34,601 bases of DNA. Origin: Acidobacteriota bacterium. GTDB lineage: Bacteria > Acidobacteriota > Terriglobia > Terriglobales > Acidobacteriaceae. The first letter of the stretch is position 1. The number at the start of each line of letters is the position of its first letter. Location: positions 1 through 34,601 of the forward strand of contig JAGWNX010000039.1 in assembly GCA_028872955.1 (NCBI GenBank). Direction: 5' to 3'. The translations under genes were made by a program, and so were the position numbers. The notes under the pieces are model-generated. The model had not been told where the DNA came from. It worked only from the letters and a program-made list of their open reading frames with translations, and did no database searches. Shown here piece by piece: positions 15,280 to 24,191 of this stretch.

Positions 15280-16497
15280 TTACAGCGACCTCACCCGCCT
15301 GACCCACAGCAGCGGCTGCTGGATTGGCATCCACTGCCGGAGCTCCGGCAGGCGGGACTCTGCGTCGGTGCGTGCCCACAGCGCAGCGTACTCCGGCTGA
15401 TTGTAGGCCCGTGCGGCCAGCAGCAGGCTGGAGCAGCGCCAGGGCATCTCAGCGAAGTGCCGCAGGTCGGCGGGGTAGGGCCATGCGTTGCGATTGGCCA
15501 GAAAAGGGAACTGCCGCGCCACCACGGTGCGCAGCCCAGGCCCGTTCTGTAACTCGTAGTCCCACAGGCTCTCGAACCGCGTCGACAGCAGGTCGCAGGC
15601 CCCAGCCAGCATCTCCAGATTCATGATCGTGTTGCGATAGGGAAAGCTGGTGGCCAGCTCGTGGGCAAAGTTCCCGTTGGAGTCCACCTGCGTGCGCAGC
15701 GTCACGGTCTTATAGCGGTGGCGCAGCTCCTGCAGCAACGTGTCTGCGGTCGTCATGCGCGGTGGCAGCAGTCGGGCGTAGGCGGCGCACTGCAGCAGCC
15801 AGCTTGTGGCATGGTGGCTCTTGTCGTCGCGTGCCAGACCTGCGGTTTTGTCGGTGTCCAGCCAGTTCAGCAGATTAGCAAACCAGGCGTAGATGCGTTC
15901 CCAGGTGGCGTCGTCCAGTGCGTCGCTGGTGGTCAGAAAGCTGAGCGCCTGTGCCACCTCCGCCAGGCGCATGCCGGCCAGCACACCCTCCATGCGGGGC
16001 TCGCGGGTGCCAGGCACCAGCTCGGCGTACTGCAGGGTCGGGGCCATGCGCGTCGCCTCATCGGCAAACCACGCACGGGCATGACGAGCCGCGTGCGCGG
16101 CAAACCGGTCTTCGCGAGTCAGCACATAGGCCGAGACCAGCGCCGGAAGCTCCAGGCTGAAGCGCAGGAGCGCCTGGCTATGGCCGCGGAAAGCAGCAGG
16201 GTTCGTGCTATCTGCGCGGCGCACAAAGGTGCCTGGCTGTGCCTCGTCCGGCCACCACTCCGGGGCTTCAGAGTAGAAGTCATGCACGCCGCCCGGCGAT
16301 TGCCGCGCCACCTCAGCCGTAATGGTCCGCGGCTGCACGGCGAGCGCCGCCTCCGCCGTCTGCAGCACGCGCTCGCGCTCCACGGCCGCCACATCGATCC
16401 GCGCCGCGCTGCTACTGCCGCTCTGCGCACGCAGCAGCTGCCCTGCAGAGAAGAGCAGTCCGGCCTGCCAGCAGAAGTCACGTCGTGAGATGCGCAT
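15280..16497 (-). CDS. Alginate-lyase-family secreted protein with Tat-type signal
   Basis: A 405-residue protein whose N-terminus MRISRRDFCWQAGLLFSAG carries the twin-arginine pattern RRDF followed by a hydrophobic stretch, so export in folded form to the periplasm is likely. The mature part has hallmarks of the alginate-lyase (alpha/alpha-barrel) superfamily: PGGVHDFYSEAPEWWPDEA near 65-85, MRLAEVAQALSF and an SHHATSWLLQCAAY helix. Family members cleave uronic-acid polysaccharides by beta-elimination, but many are uncharacterised, so the polymer is unknown. I start at the ATG at 16497; the much longer in-frame extension to 17076 runs antisense through the TonB receptor gene. It sits among kdu/kdg genes, consistent with supplying unsaturated uronate. 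Confidence 0.82.
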   Translation of the reverse strand: MRISRRDFCWQAGLLFSAGQLLRAQSGSSSAARIDVAAVERERVLQTAEAALAVQPRTITAEVARQSPGGVHDFYSEAPEWWPDEAQPGTFVRRADSTNPAAFRGHSQALLRFSLELPALVSAYVLTREDRFAAHAARHARAWFADEATRMAPTLQYAELVPGTREPRMEGVLAGMRLAEVAQALSFLTTSDALDDATWERIYAWFANLLNWLDTDKTAGLARDDKSHHATSWLLQCAAYARLLPPRMTTADTLLQELRHRYKTVTLRTQVDSNGNFAHELATSFPYRNTIMNLEMLAGACDLLSTRFESLWDYELQNGPGLRTVVARQFPFLANRNAWPYPADLRHFAEMPWRCSSLLLAARAYNQPEYAALWARTDAESRLPELRQWMPIQQPLLWVRRVRSL

Positions 16498-16514
16498 CGT
16501 CCACCCGGTGGACG
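16498..16514. repeat. 17-base dyad abutting the lyase-family start codon
   Basis: CGTCCACC and GGTGGACG flank a single central base. A loop of one base makes an RNA hairpin of the full repeat unlikely, so an operator for a dimeric regulator in the 91-bp divergent gap with the TonB receptor gene is the better reading. It also contains the GGTGG that would serve as the ribosome-binding site. Confidence 0.35.
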
Positions 16515-16588
16515 CAGAGTAACACGCACGCGCCAACGCCGTATGCGGCTGCTGGCCACCGGCTGCTGCAGACGATACCCTGAAGCAG

Positions 16589-18805
16589 ATGCAATCAAGG
16601 TCTCGTCTCTTCGGCACACTCACCTGCGGGTTGCTGCTTTCTGTCACGGCCGCTGCGCAGCACGGAGCGCGGCTCTGCCTCGTCGATCCCGCAGGCAACG
16701 CCGTGCCAGACGTCGCAGTCAGCACGGCTGCGCTGCACGCACGCACCAATGCCGAGGGCTGCATCATGCTGGACCTGCCGGCCGGAACCAAAGTGCGGTT
16801 GGAGCACGCCGGATTTGCCACGACCGTCACGACACTGACCGCAACCACCACGACACTCGTGCTGCCGCTGGCACCTGCCACCGAGGCCGTGCAGGTGACT
16901 GCTGCGCGCGTTCCCCTGCCGCTGGATGCTACGGCCAGCAGTGTGCGCACGCTGGGCTCCACGCAACTGCACGAGGCCGCAGGCCTTACGCTGGACGATG
17001 CCTTACGCCAGGTCGCCGGCTTCCAGCTCTTTCGCCGTACCAGCGGATGGGTGGCGAATCCGACAATCCAGGGCACCTCGCTGCGCGGCCTCGGCTCTAC
17101 GGCGGCCAGCCGGACTCTGGTGCTGAGCGATCAGGTTCCACTCAACGATGCCTTCGGCGGCTGGGTCCACTGGAACGAGATGCCAGAGCTTGCCACCGAA
17201 AGCGTAACGCTGATGCGCGGTGGGGCCTCGGACCTCTATGGCTCCAGTGCCATCGGCGGCGTCATCGATGTTGTGCCGCGCAGGCCACAGCCGCCGGCGA
17301 CCATCCTGGACGTGGCCGGAGCCAGCCGTGGGACTTCGTCGCTGAACGGGTTGTATGCAGGCGCTCTAGCGCAGCTGCAAGCGCTGGCCGCCCTCTCGCT
17401 GCTGCACACCGACGGCTATGTGCAGACTGCTCCTGCACTGCGAGGCGCGGTGGATGTGCCCTCCAACGTACACTCGCAGGCCGCGCGGGTTGAGCTGCAT
17501 CCTGCGGCGCGTGCTGTCTCCTCGCTGTGGCTGCGTGGCAACCTGTTGAATGAGGTCCGCAGCAATGGCACGCCGCTGCAGACCAACGCCACCCGCCTGT
17601 GGCGCTACAGCGCTGGCTACGACCTGCCGCTGGCCAGCTCGCGGCTCTTGCTGCGGCTCTATGGCGATGACCAGAGCTACCGCCAGAGCTTCTCCGCCAT
17701 CAACACCAGCCGCAGTGCCGAGACCCTGACGCGTCTGCAGCGGGTGCCCTCGCAGCAACTGGGAGCAACGGCACAGTGGGCCCGCTCGCTGCACCGATTG
17801 ACCGTGGTGGCTGGCACCGACGTGGCCGATACGCGAGCAACCGATGCGGAGACGCCCGTCAAAGGAGGAGTGGCCCAGCCCAGGCTGGTGACAACCTCCC
17901 GCCAGCGCGCCACTGGGCTGTACGGTGAGCTGTTATACCAGCCTGCAGCCTGGTCGTTTGCGCTCTCCTCGCGCTACGACAACTTCCGCACCTTCGACGC
18001 GCAGCAGTACAACGGCGGCGCCGGCAGCACGCTGCCCACCGTCGCAGAGAATGTCTTTGACCCGCGACTCGGCGTGGTGCGCCGCCTGGGCGAACATCTC
18101 TCCCTCTCCGCATCAGCCTTTCGCGCATTCCGCGGGCCCACGATGAATGAACTCTACCGCACCGGGCAGGTGGGACAACAGATCACTCTGGCTAACCCCA
18201 GTCTGCGTTCGGAGCGGGCAACCGGCACCGAGGCGGGTGCCCTGTGGAGCAGCACTCACCTTGCCCTACGGGGCAGCTACTTCTGGACTCAGGTGAACCG
18301 GCCCATCGCCGCCGTGACGATTGGCTCGACCGCCACTACACTCACGGAGCAGCGCGAAAACCTCGGCCAGATCGTCAGCCAGGGAGCCGCGATCGAGTGG
18401 CAGGCCACGCTCTCTGCACAGTGGAGTTTCACCGGCGGCTACCAGTACGCGCACTCCACCGTGACGCAGTTCCAGCCCACGCCAGCTCTTGTTGGCAAGT
18501 GGACGGCTCAGGTTCCGCGCAACACGGCGGACATGGCCCTGCGCTGGAGCCGCCCGCAGAGCGTAACCGCCAGCCTCTCTCTGCGCCTCTCCGGTCAGCA
18601 GTTTGACGATTCGGCGAATCACTATCGCCTCGCCCCGTATCAACAGGTAGACCTGTTTGCGAGCCGTGCCCTGGGGCGCCACGCCAGCGTCTATGCAACC
18701 GTGCAGAACCTGGTGGGCAAGCCCGCCGAGGCCGGCCGCACACCGCTGCTCACCCTGGGACTGCCCCGAACCGCGCTGCTTGGTATACGGTGGAATATTC
18801 GTTAG
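16589..18805 (+). CDS. TonB-dependent outer-membrane receptor
   Basis: A 738-residue outer-membrane active transporter. A signal peptide (MQSRSRLFGTLTCGLLLSVTAAA) is followed by a small beta-sandwich carboxypeptidase-regulatory-like domain (about 25-95). The plug domain occupies about 105-235, with TLDDALRQVAGFQLFRR, IQGTSLRGLGS and VTLMRGGASDLYGSSAIGGV, and a 22-strand type barrel runs to the end. The C-terminus ends IRWNIR rather than the usual aromatic residue. It is divergent from the lyase-family gene and upstream of a LacI regulator, which suggests uptake of uronate oligosaccharides. Its size and plug resemble the BtuB/FepA class rather than the Oar-like receptor downstream, so a vitamin or siderophore substrate is possible. 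Confidence 0.88.
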   Translation: MQSRSRLFGTLTCGLLLSVTAAAQHGARLCLVDPAGNAVPDVAVSTAALHARTNAEGCIMLDLPAGTKVRLEHAGFATTVTTLTATTTTLVLPLAPATEAVQVTAARVPLPLDATASSVRTLGSTQLHEAAGLTLDDALRQVAGFQLFRRTSGWVANPTIQGTSLRGLGSTAASRTLVLSDQVPLNDAFGGWVHWNEMPELATESVTLMRGGASDLYGSSAIGGVIDVVPRRPQPPATILDVAGASRGTSSLNGLYAGALAQLQALAALSLLHTDGYVQTAPALRGAVDVPSNVHSQAARVELHPAARAVSSLWLRGNLLNEVRSNGTPLQTNATRLWRYSAGYDLPLASSRLLLRLYGDDQSYRQSFSAINTSRSAETLTRLQRVPSQQLGATAQWARSLHRLTVVAGTDVADTRATDAETPVKGGVAQPRLVTTSRQRATGLYGELLYQPAAWSFALSSRYDNFRTFDAQQYNGGAGSTLPTVAENVFDPRLGVVRRLGEHLSLSASAFRAFRGPTMNELYRTGQVGQQITLANPSLRSERATGTEAGALWSSTHLALRGSYFWTQVNRPIAAVTIGSTATTLTEQRENLGQIVSQGAAIEWQATLSAQWSFTGGYQYAHSTVTQFQPTPALVGKWTAQVPRNTADMALRWSRPQSVTASLSLRLSGQQFDDSANHYRLAPYQQVDLFASRALGRHASVYATVQNLVGKPAEAGRTPLLTLGLPRTALLGIRWNIR

Positions 18806-18895
18806 ATTGCTATATCATTTCCGGTGTGAAATATATGACAATCGTGTACGCTTATTGAAACGACACGGCTTGCCCCAAAGGCGCTCTCTAATTTT

Positions 18896-18926
18896 GCGTT
18901 GTTGCAAACGCTATTTCGGATATAAA
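18896..18926 (+). promoter_or_regulatory. Candidate promoter and operator of the LacI-family gene
   Basis: TTGTTG (18899-18904) and TATAAA (18921-18926) are 16 bases apart. An inverted repeat GCGTT/AACGC (18896-18911) covers the -35. The segment GCAAACGCTATTT in the spacer resembles a LacI-family site with a central CG. This would fit autoregulation. The 180-bp gap also holds an ATTTC/GAAAT repeat near 18817-18832 just after the receptor stop, with no clear function. Confidence 0.4.
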
Positions 18927-18985
18927 AAGGGGAACGCCTTGCACGCCGCTGCTTCAGGCTGTTCACGCATAGAGACGGGAAGGGT

Positions 18986-20032
18986 ATGAAGAAAAAGTCG
19001 ACACCACCAGTCTCCCCCGCAGTCAAGCGAACCAGCTTGCGCGATCTTGCCGAGTATCTGGGCGTCTCTCAGACGACGGTCTCCCTGGTGCTGAACAACG
19101 CGCCCCAGGCCAAGAACCTGACGCCCGAGACTCGCAAGCGGGTGCTGGAGGCTGCCAAAGCGCACAACTATCGCCCCAGCTACTTTGCCCGCAGTCTCGC
19201 CAAGGGGCGCAGCGAATCCATTGGTGTGATCGCGCCAGACCACAGCGACCCGTACTTTGCCGTGGTGATGGCTGGAGTCGAAAAGTACCTGGTCTCGAAG
19301 CACTACCTCTACTTCACCTCCTGTCACTACTGGATACCGGAGCTGCTCGAGGAGTATCCGCGCCTGTTGCAGGAACGTGGTGCCGAGGGGCTGCTGCTGC
19401 TGGGCACCAACGCTTACTTTGACAGTCCGCTGCCCGTCGTTGCCATCTCGGCGCATGTGGAGCGTCCCGGCGTTACCAACATCATCCTGGACCATCGCCT
19501 GGCCGCACAGCTGGCACTGGAGCACCTGTACCAGCTGGGCCACCGCAAGATCGCCTTCATGCAGGGACATGAGCACACCAGCGACTCCATGCACCGCTGG
19601 GAGGCCACCATGGCGACCGCACAGGAGATGGGGATCCAGGTGCGCCCGGAGCTGCAGCTGAAGATCGAGAGCGATAGCTGCTCGCCCTCGGTCGGCTATG
19701 CGCCGGTCAAGCGCCTGCTCAGCCGTACGCGAGACTTCACCGCGCTCTTCTGCTTCAACGACACGGCAGCGATCGGTGCCATTCGCGCCCTTACGGAGTG
19801 CGGCCTTGAGGTGCCGCGCGACGTCTCCGTGCTGGGCTTCGACGATGTTGTCGGTGCCGCCTTCCACGTCCCAAGCCTCACCACCATCCGCCAGCCCATG
19901 GCCAAGATGGGCCAACTCGCCAGCAAGCTCCTGCTCGACCGGATTGCGCACCCCACCAAGCCGTACGAGCAGGAGATTCTGATGCGCCCTCAGCTGGTCA
20001 TCCGCGAGTCTACAGCCGCCGTGCGCACCTAG
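18986..20032 (+). CDS. LacI-family transcriptional regulator
   Basis: A 348-residue repressor-type protein. Residues about 15-60 form the LacI helix-turn-helix and hinge (TSLRDLAEYLGVSQTTVSLV and RVLEAAKAHNYRPSYFARSL). The remainder is the periplasmic-binding-protein-like effector domain (SIGVIAPDHSDPYFAVVMAG, TALFCFNDTAAIGAIRAL, VLGFDDV). The effector is unknown; a 2-keto-3-deoxygluconate-type intermediate would suit the neighbourhood. The ATG at 18986 is preceded by GGGAAGGG. Operators with LacI-type symmetry lie downstream in front of the giant receptor gene and between kduD and kduI. It is the only regulator gene in the uronate region. Confidence 0.93.
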   Translation: MKKKSTPPVSPAVKRTSLRDLAEYLGVSQTTVSLVLNNAPQAKNLTPETRKRVLEAAKAHNYRPSYFARSLAKGRSESIGVIAPDHSDPYFAVVMAGVEKYLVSKHYLYFTSCHYWIPELLEEYPRLLQERGAEGLLLLGTNAYFDSPLPVVAISAHVERPGVTNIILDHRLAAQLALEHLYQLGHRKIAFMQGHEHTSDSMHRWEATMATAQEMGIQVRPELQLKIESDSCSPSVGYAPVKRLLSRTRDFTALFCFNDTAAIGAIRALTECGLEVPRDVSVLGFDDVVGAAFHVPSLTTIRQPMAKMGQLASKLLLDRIAHPTKPYEQEILMRPQLVIRESTAAVRT

Positions 20033-20174
20033 GCGCGGTCCGCGAGGTTCGGCCCCGGCGCCTGCCTATCGCGTTGCAGTCAAAGAGGTTGGACCTGTGG
20101 CGCTGCCCGTAAGTGCTGGAATACCTTTGCTTGCGCCAGGCACCTCAGAAATTCCACAGTCGTTTATTTTTCTA

Positions 20175-20203
20175 TTGACACTTTCAGCTTAGTTCAATAA
20201 CTT
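20175..20203 (+). promoter_or_regulatory. Upstream promoter P1 of the giant TonB receptor gene
   Basis: A perfect TTGACA (20175-20180) is followed after 17 bases by TAACTT (20198-20203). Transcription would start near 20210, just before operator O1. The leader to the receptor start would be about 350 bases. No gene is seen in the 527-bp gap 20033-20559, which holds these control elements; 20033-20170 shows nothing. Confidence 0.5.
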
Positions 20204-20216
20204 GGCTAGCCGGAAT

Positions 20217-20232
20217 GATAAAGCGCTTTATC
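20217..20232. promoter_or_regulatory. Operator O1: perfect 16-bp LacI-type palindrome
   Basis: GATAAAGCGCTTTATC is a perfect 16-base palindrome centred on CG, the symmetry typical of LacI-family operators. It begins 14 bases after the end of the P1 -10 box, overlapping the first transcribed bases, where a bound repressor would block initiation. The adjacent LacI-family gene is the likely source of the repressor. Confidence 0.75.
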
Positions 20233-20359
20233 CAGACAGCTGCGGGTGATGTTCCGCCCAGTTTCCTGATTCCGCGCGGTATCGCTCCAACCTCAAAATG
20301 CAGTTCCTCCGTTGCCGGCAGCGCGCCTTTCACCACGATTTTCCACCCGGAAAATTTTG

Positions 20360-20389
20360 TTGACAGGTCTGGTTCTGTGCAACTAATGT
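20360..20389 (+). promoter_or_regulatory. Downstream promoter P2 of the giant TonB receptor gene
   Basis: A second perfect TTGACA (20360-20365) is followed after 18 bases by TAATGT (20384-20389), which is a weak -10. Transcription would start near 20396. The -10 end to operator distance is the same as in P1/O1. Confidence 0.45.
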
Positions 20390-20402
20390 GTCTCGTCGCG
20401 AT

Positions 20403-20418
20403 AGTAAATCGCTTTAAC
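20403..20418. promoter_or_regulatory. Operator O2: imperfect LacI-type palindrome
   Basis: AGTAAATCGCTTTAAC matches O1 in the TAAA..CGCTTTA core. Its two halves are complementary at 5 of 8 positions around the central CG. It starts 14 bases after the P2 -10 box. Farther on, GCGGTGTAAACCGC (20456-20469) is a further inverted repeat that could be a third, weaker site. Confidence 0.55.
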
Positions 20419-20559
20419 GGATCAGTGTATCGATCGGTTTAGTAGTGCTCGTAAAGCGGTGTAAACCGCACGGAAACGGGCGGGCGGCTTAATTCAGTGG
20501 CCGACTTCGCTCCGGAAACATACTGACGTACTGAATGTATTTAGAGAGAGGCTACATCC

Positions 20560-23500
20560 ATGAATAGTAGGAATTTTGCGAACTTCAGATTACTTCTGTT
20601 GCCGCTAATCCTGTTCTTCGCCTGCGTGGCCGGACATGCTCAGGCGAACTCAACCATCACCGGAACCGTCCTTGACAAAGAGGGCGCGGCAATCCCGAAC
20701 GCTGACATCGTCCTCACGTCGGAGAGCACGGGCTTTGTGTACAAGACGGTCAGCAATGACTCTGGTTTGTATACCGTCAACGGCCTGAACCCCGGCGCCT
20801 ACGACATCAAGGTCTCGGCCAAAGGCTTCCAGACCTTCGTCTCGAAGGGCCTGCAGGTCAACGTCTCGCAGACCCTGCACGTTGACTCTCCTCTGACGGT
20901 CGGTAGCGTCGATCAGGTTGTGTCGGTTAACGCCGAGGCTCTGACCGTGCAGACCGACTCCAACGTGGTCAGCACCCTGGTCAGCTCCGAGCAGATCACC
21001 GAGATCGCGACTGAGAATCGTAACTTCTCCTCGCTGGTTGCTCTCGGTCTGGGCGTCAGCTCGCTGCTGCCGGACAACAACACCCCGACCTCAGTCGGTT
21101 CCAGCGCCTCCATCAGCGTCAACGGTCTTCGCCAGAGCCACAACATCTGGCTGATCGACGGTGGTGAGGCCGATGACCGCGGCGGTGCAGGCGGCATCTC
21201 GATCATGCCCTCGCAGGACGCCATCGCACAGATGGAGACCCTCGCGTCGAACTATCCTCCGGACTACGGTATCTCCTCCGGCGCAACCATCAGCCTGGGT
21301 CTCAAGAGCGGTACCAAGACCTTCCATGGCGGCGTATGGGAGTTCAACCGTAACACCGACTTCAACGCCAACTCCGTTCAGAACAAGCAGAGCGGCACCA
21401 AGCGTCAGAAGTTGAACTACAACATCTACGGCTTCAACATCGGCGGTCCGCTCTATATCCCCAACGTCTACAATAAGGATAAGAACAAGACCTTCTTCTT
21501 CTGGAACGAAGAGTGGCGCAAGCTGATTCAGGGCAGCGGCGGCAGCGCGGTCAAGGGCTTGCCTGCGGCTGACTTCCCCACGGCTGGCACCAACCTTAAG
21601 TACGTATCGCCGGCCTTCGCGAGCATTACTCCAGTGGTCCCCTCGACGGTGACAGACCCCGCCATGCTGGCGAAGTTTGCGGCAGATGGCCTGACCCCTG
21701 GCCAGCCATTCCCGAACAACGTCATCCCTGCCAACCTGTTTGACGCCAATGCGCTGCTTTACCTGAACTCGGGCATCATTCCCAAGCCGAACGCCGCAGG
21801 TGACCTCTTCACGGGTCAGGCGACGATTCCCATCACGGTGCGCGACGACATTGTTCGAATCGATCACCGCATCAACGACAAGTGGCAGGTGCTCGGCCAC
21901 TACATGCATGACTCGGTCAGCCAGGGTGCCGGCGCGCCGATGATCGGCTGGAGCGGCGGTTCGTTCCCGACGATCACCTCCACCTTCAACAATCCCTCCA
22001 ACTCGGCTGCGGTGAAGATCACCGGCACCATCACCCCGAACCTGCTCGTCGAAGCCAGCATGAACTACGACGGCAACATCATCAACATCATCAACGCACC
22101 CATCGGCAACCTGCCGAGCGGCTGGGCGGTCAACAAGTTCTTCGCGAACGGTTCGACCAGCACACCTGGCATGTCCTGGGGGGGCGCTTATGGCACGCAG
22201 GAGCATCCTGGTTCTGCCCCCTGGCATAACGCTGCAAACGACTACTCGCCGAAGATTGACGTGTCCTACACGCAGGGCAAGCACGCCATGAAGTTCGGCT
22301 TCAGCTTCAACCAGTACGACAAGAACCAGAAGTTGTTCCTGGATGCTGAGGGCGACTACACCTTTGGCACCGACATTACGGGCGATCCGTTTGTGGATAT
22401 GATGCTCGGTCTGTCGGACAGCTACTCCGAGTCGCAGGCTGCTCCGATCCGTCACTACGTCAACCGCACCACCTCCGCCTATGCGTATGACACGTGGCAC
22501 ATCACACCGCGCATGTCGCTGCAGCTTGGTCTTCGTTACGATGCCCTGCCGCACGCATATGAGACCAACAACTTCATCGGCAACTTCAACCCCGCTCACT
22601 ATCTGCCCAGCCTTGCTCCGCAATGGAACAACGGTGTGGGTGCCAACGGCACGCTCGTTACCTCCAGCCCTGGCTTCCAGACGGTGAATGGTGCAGCGTT
22701 CTACCTGAACGGTGTGGACATCGCTGGTGTCAACAATGTTCCGCATGGCCTGGTGAACAACGACTACAACACGCTGCAGCCCCGCGTCGGCTTCTCCGAT
22801 GACCTCTTCGGAAACGGCAAGACGGTTCTGCGTGGTGGTATCGGTACGTTCTACGAGCGCCTGCAGGGCAACGACATCTACAACGCTGCCACCGCTGCTC
22901 CGTTCGCCAACACGCCTTCGGCAACCAGCACGTACTTCTCCAGGCCCGGCACCAGCTGGGTGACGGGTGGTGCGGCTTCCAGCCCCGTGTTTGCGCAGGG
23001 CAGCACCACGCTTGCTCAGACCTACAAGGCACCTGCGGTTGCGCAGTTCAGCCTGGGTGTGCAGCATGAGCTGATGCCCTCCGTCATCTGGGTCATTCAG
23101 TATGTAGGCAACATTGCCTGGCACCAGAACATCGATCGCCAGATCAATAACTACTCTCTGAATACGCCTCTCATCAGCCCGAACACAAATACATCGCTCG
23201 GAAACAACTACCAGGTTTACACGCGCGCCAATGCCGGCGACCCGAGTAACAAATCTGGTACCAATCCGGGTGGCACATCGATTCCGTTTGCCAACCAGCT
23301 CCGTGTCTACAATGGTTTCGCTGCCATCAACCAGCAGGAGAACACCACCAACGGCAACTACAACGGCTTCCAGACTGCGGTTCGCCTGCAGAACAAGTGG
23401 GGCCTCAGCGGTGAAGTGGACTACACCTACTCGCATGAGATTGACCTGACCAGCGGTGATCTCGCGGGTGTCGACAATCCTTACAACCTGAAGTACAGCA

Positions 23501-24069
23501 AGGGATCGGGAGCATACGATCGCCGTCATATCTTCAGCGCAAACTACGTCTACAAGCTGCCCTTCTTCACGGAGCCCGGCCTGACCAACAAGGTGCTGGG
23601 CGGCTGGGAGATGGCGGGCACGGCAACCTGGGAGGGTGGCGTTCCGACCATTCCCCGGTTCTCTGGCTACGACACGGTGGGTCTCGGCGGTGGTTACAAC
23701 AATCGTCCGAACCTGGTGGGTCGTGCAGCCAAGGTGGGCAACAAGTTTGGGCAGTGGCGTGACATTTCCAACTTCTCGTTGCCGACTCCGGCGTGGGCAG
23801 GTGGCGCAAACAATGGCTTCGGCACGGCAGGTAAGGACTCCCTGCTCGGACCGGGTCGTGTTGACTTCACCACCTCGCTGTACAAGACGTTTGCAATCAC
23901 GGAAGCTCTGAAGTTCCAGTTCCGTGTCGAGACGTTCAACACCTTCAACCACACGCAGCCCAACGGTATCGGTAACACCATTTCCAATACTGGTCCCGGT
24001 AACTTTGGCAAGGTCACTTCCTACTACGATCCTCGTGCACTCGAGTTCGGTGGCAAGTTGAACTTCTAA
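20560..24069 (+). CDS. Oar-like TonB-dependent receptor with N-terminal carboxypeptidase-regulatory-like domain
   Basis: A 1169-residue outer-membrane transporter of the large class abundant in Acidobacteria. The signal peptide is residues 1 to about 29 (hydrophobic LLLLPLILFFACVAG, cleavage after GHAQA). A carboxypeptidase-regulatory-like domain follows (about 32-115; STITGTVLDKEGAAIPNADI, SGLYTVNGLNPGAYDIKV). Then come the plug (about 120-250; VSVNGLRQSHNIWLIDGGEA) and a long barrel. It ends in GGKLNF; a terminal Phe is the usual barrel-assembly signal. The ATG at 20560 follows GAGAGG by 8 bases. Two promoter-operator modules upstream and a strong terminator downstream make it a monocistronic, repressible unit. 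The ligand is probably an oligosaccharide, judged from context only. Confidence 0.92.
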   Translation: MNSRNFANFRLLLLPLILFFACVAGHAQANSTITGTVLDKEGAAIPNADIVLTSESTGFVYKTVSNDSGLYTVNGLNPGAYDIKVSAKGFQTFVSKGLQVNVSQTLHVDSPLTVGSVDQVVSVNAEALTVQTDSNVVSTLVSSEQITEIATENRNFSSLVALGLGVSSLLPDNNTPTSVGSSASISVNGLRQSHNIWLIDGGEADDRGGAGGISIMPSQDAIAQMETLASNYPPDYGISSGATISLGLKSGTKTFHGGVWEFNRNTDFNANSVQNKQSGTKRQKLNYNIYGFNIGGPLYIPNVYNKDKNKTFFFWNEEWRKLIQGSGGSAVKGLPAADFPTAGTNLKYVSPAFASITPVVPSTVTDPAMLAKFAADGLTPGQPFPNNVIPANLFDANALLYLNSGIIPKPNAAGDLFTGQATIPITVRDDIVRIDHRINDKWQVLGHYMHDSVSQGAGAPMIGWSGGSFPTITSTFNNPSNSAAVKITGTITPNLLVEASMNYDGNIINIINAPIGNLPSGWAVNKFFANGSTSTPGMSWGGAYGTQEHPGSAPWHNAANDYSPKIDVSYTQGKHAMKFGFSFNQYDKNQKLFLDAEGDYTFGTDITGDPFVDMMLGLSDSYSESQAAPIRHYVNRTTSAYAYDTWHITPRMSLQLGLRYDALPHAYETNNFIGNFNPAHYLPSLAPQWNNGVGANGTLVTSSPGFQTVNGAAFYLNGVDIAGVNNVPHGLVNNDYNTLQPRVGFSDDLFGNGKTVLRGGIGTFYERLQGNDIYNAATAAPFANTPSATSTYFSRPGTSWVTGGAASSPVFAQGSTTLAQTYKAPAVAQFSLGVQHELMPSVIWVIQYVGNIAWHQNIDRQINNYSLNTPLISPNTNTSLGNNYQVYTRANAGDPSNKSGTNPGGTSIPFANQLRVYNGFAAINQQENTTNGNYNGFQTAVRLQNKWGLSGEVDYTYSHEIDLTSGDLAGVDNPYNLKYSKGSGAYDRRHIFSANYVYKLPFFTEPGLTNKVLGGWEMAGTATWEGGVPTIPRFSGYDTVGLGGGYNNRPNLVGRAAKVGNKFGQWRDISNFSLPTPAWAGGANNGFGTAGKDSLLGPGRVDFTTSLYKTFAITEALKFQFRVETFNTFNHTQPNGIGNTISNTGPGNFGKVTSYYDPRALEFGGKLNF

Positions 24070-24087
24070 CCACGGTCCCTAACCCTG

Positions 24088-24125
24088 GGGGCGCGGCAGA
24101 GACTCTCTGCCGCGCCCCTTTGCTT
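24088..24125 (+). terminator. Strong intrinsic terminator of the giant TonB receptor gene
   Basis: GGGGCGCGGCAGA and TCTGCCGCGCCCC form a perfect 13-bp stem (24088-24118) around GACTC. A T-rich tail TTTGCTTT follows. It lies 18 bases after the receptor stop codon. Confidence 0.9.
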
Positions 24126-24191
24126 TGTCCTCTGCGATCACGTGCTGTGGCGCAGGGTTCGTTACAATCAGGCTGGATCCTTCGTTTGCTT

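Noticed and set aside
16498..17076. 193-codon N-terminal extension of the lyase-family gene
   Set aside because: It is antisense to the TonB receptor's signal and plug region. The Tat-type signal peptide at 16497 marks the true start.
21091..23952. 953-codon open frame on the minus strand
   Set aside because: It is fully antisense to the giant TonB receptor gene and arises because that gene avoids codons whose complements are stops. The translation has no recognisable domains or signal, and the plus-strand frame has clear ones.
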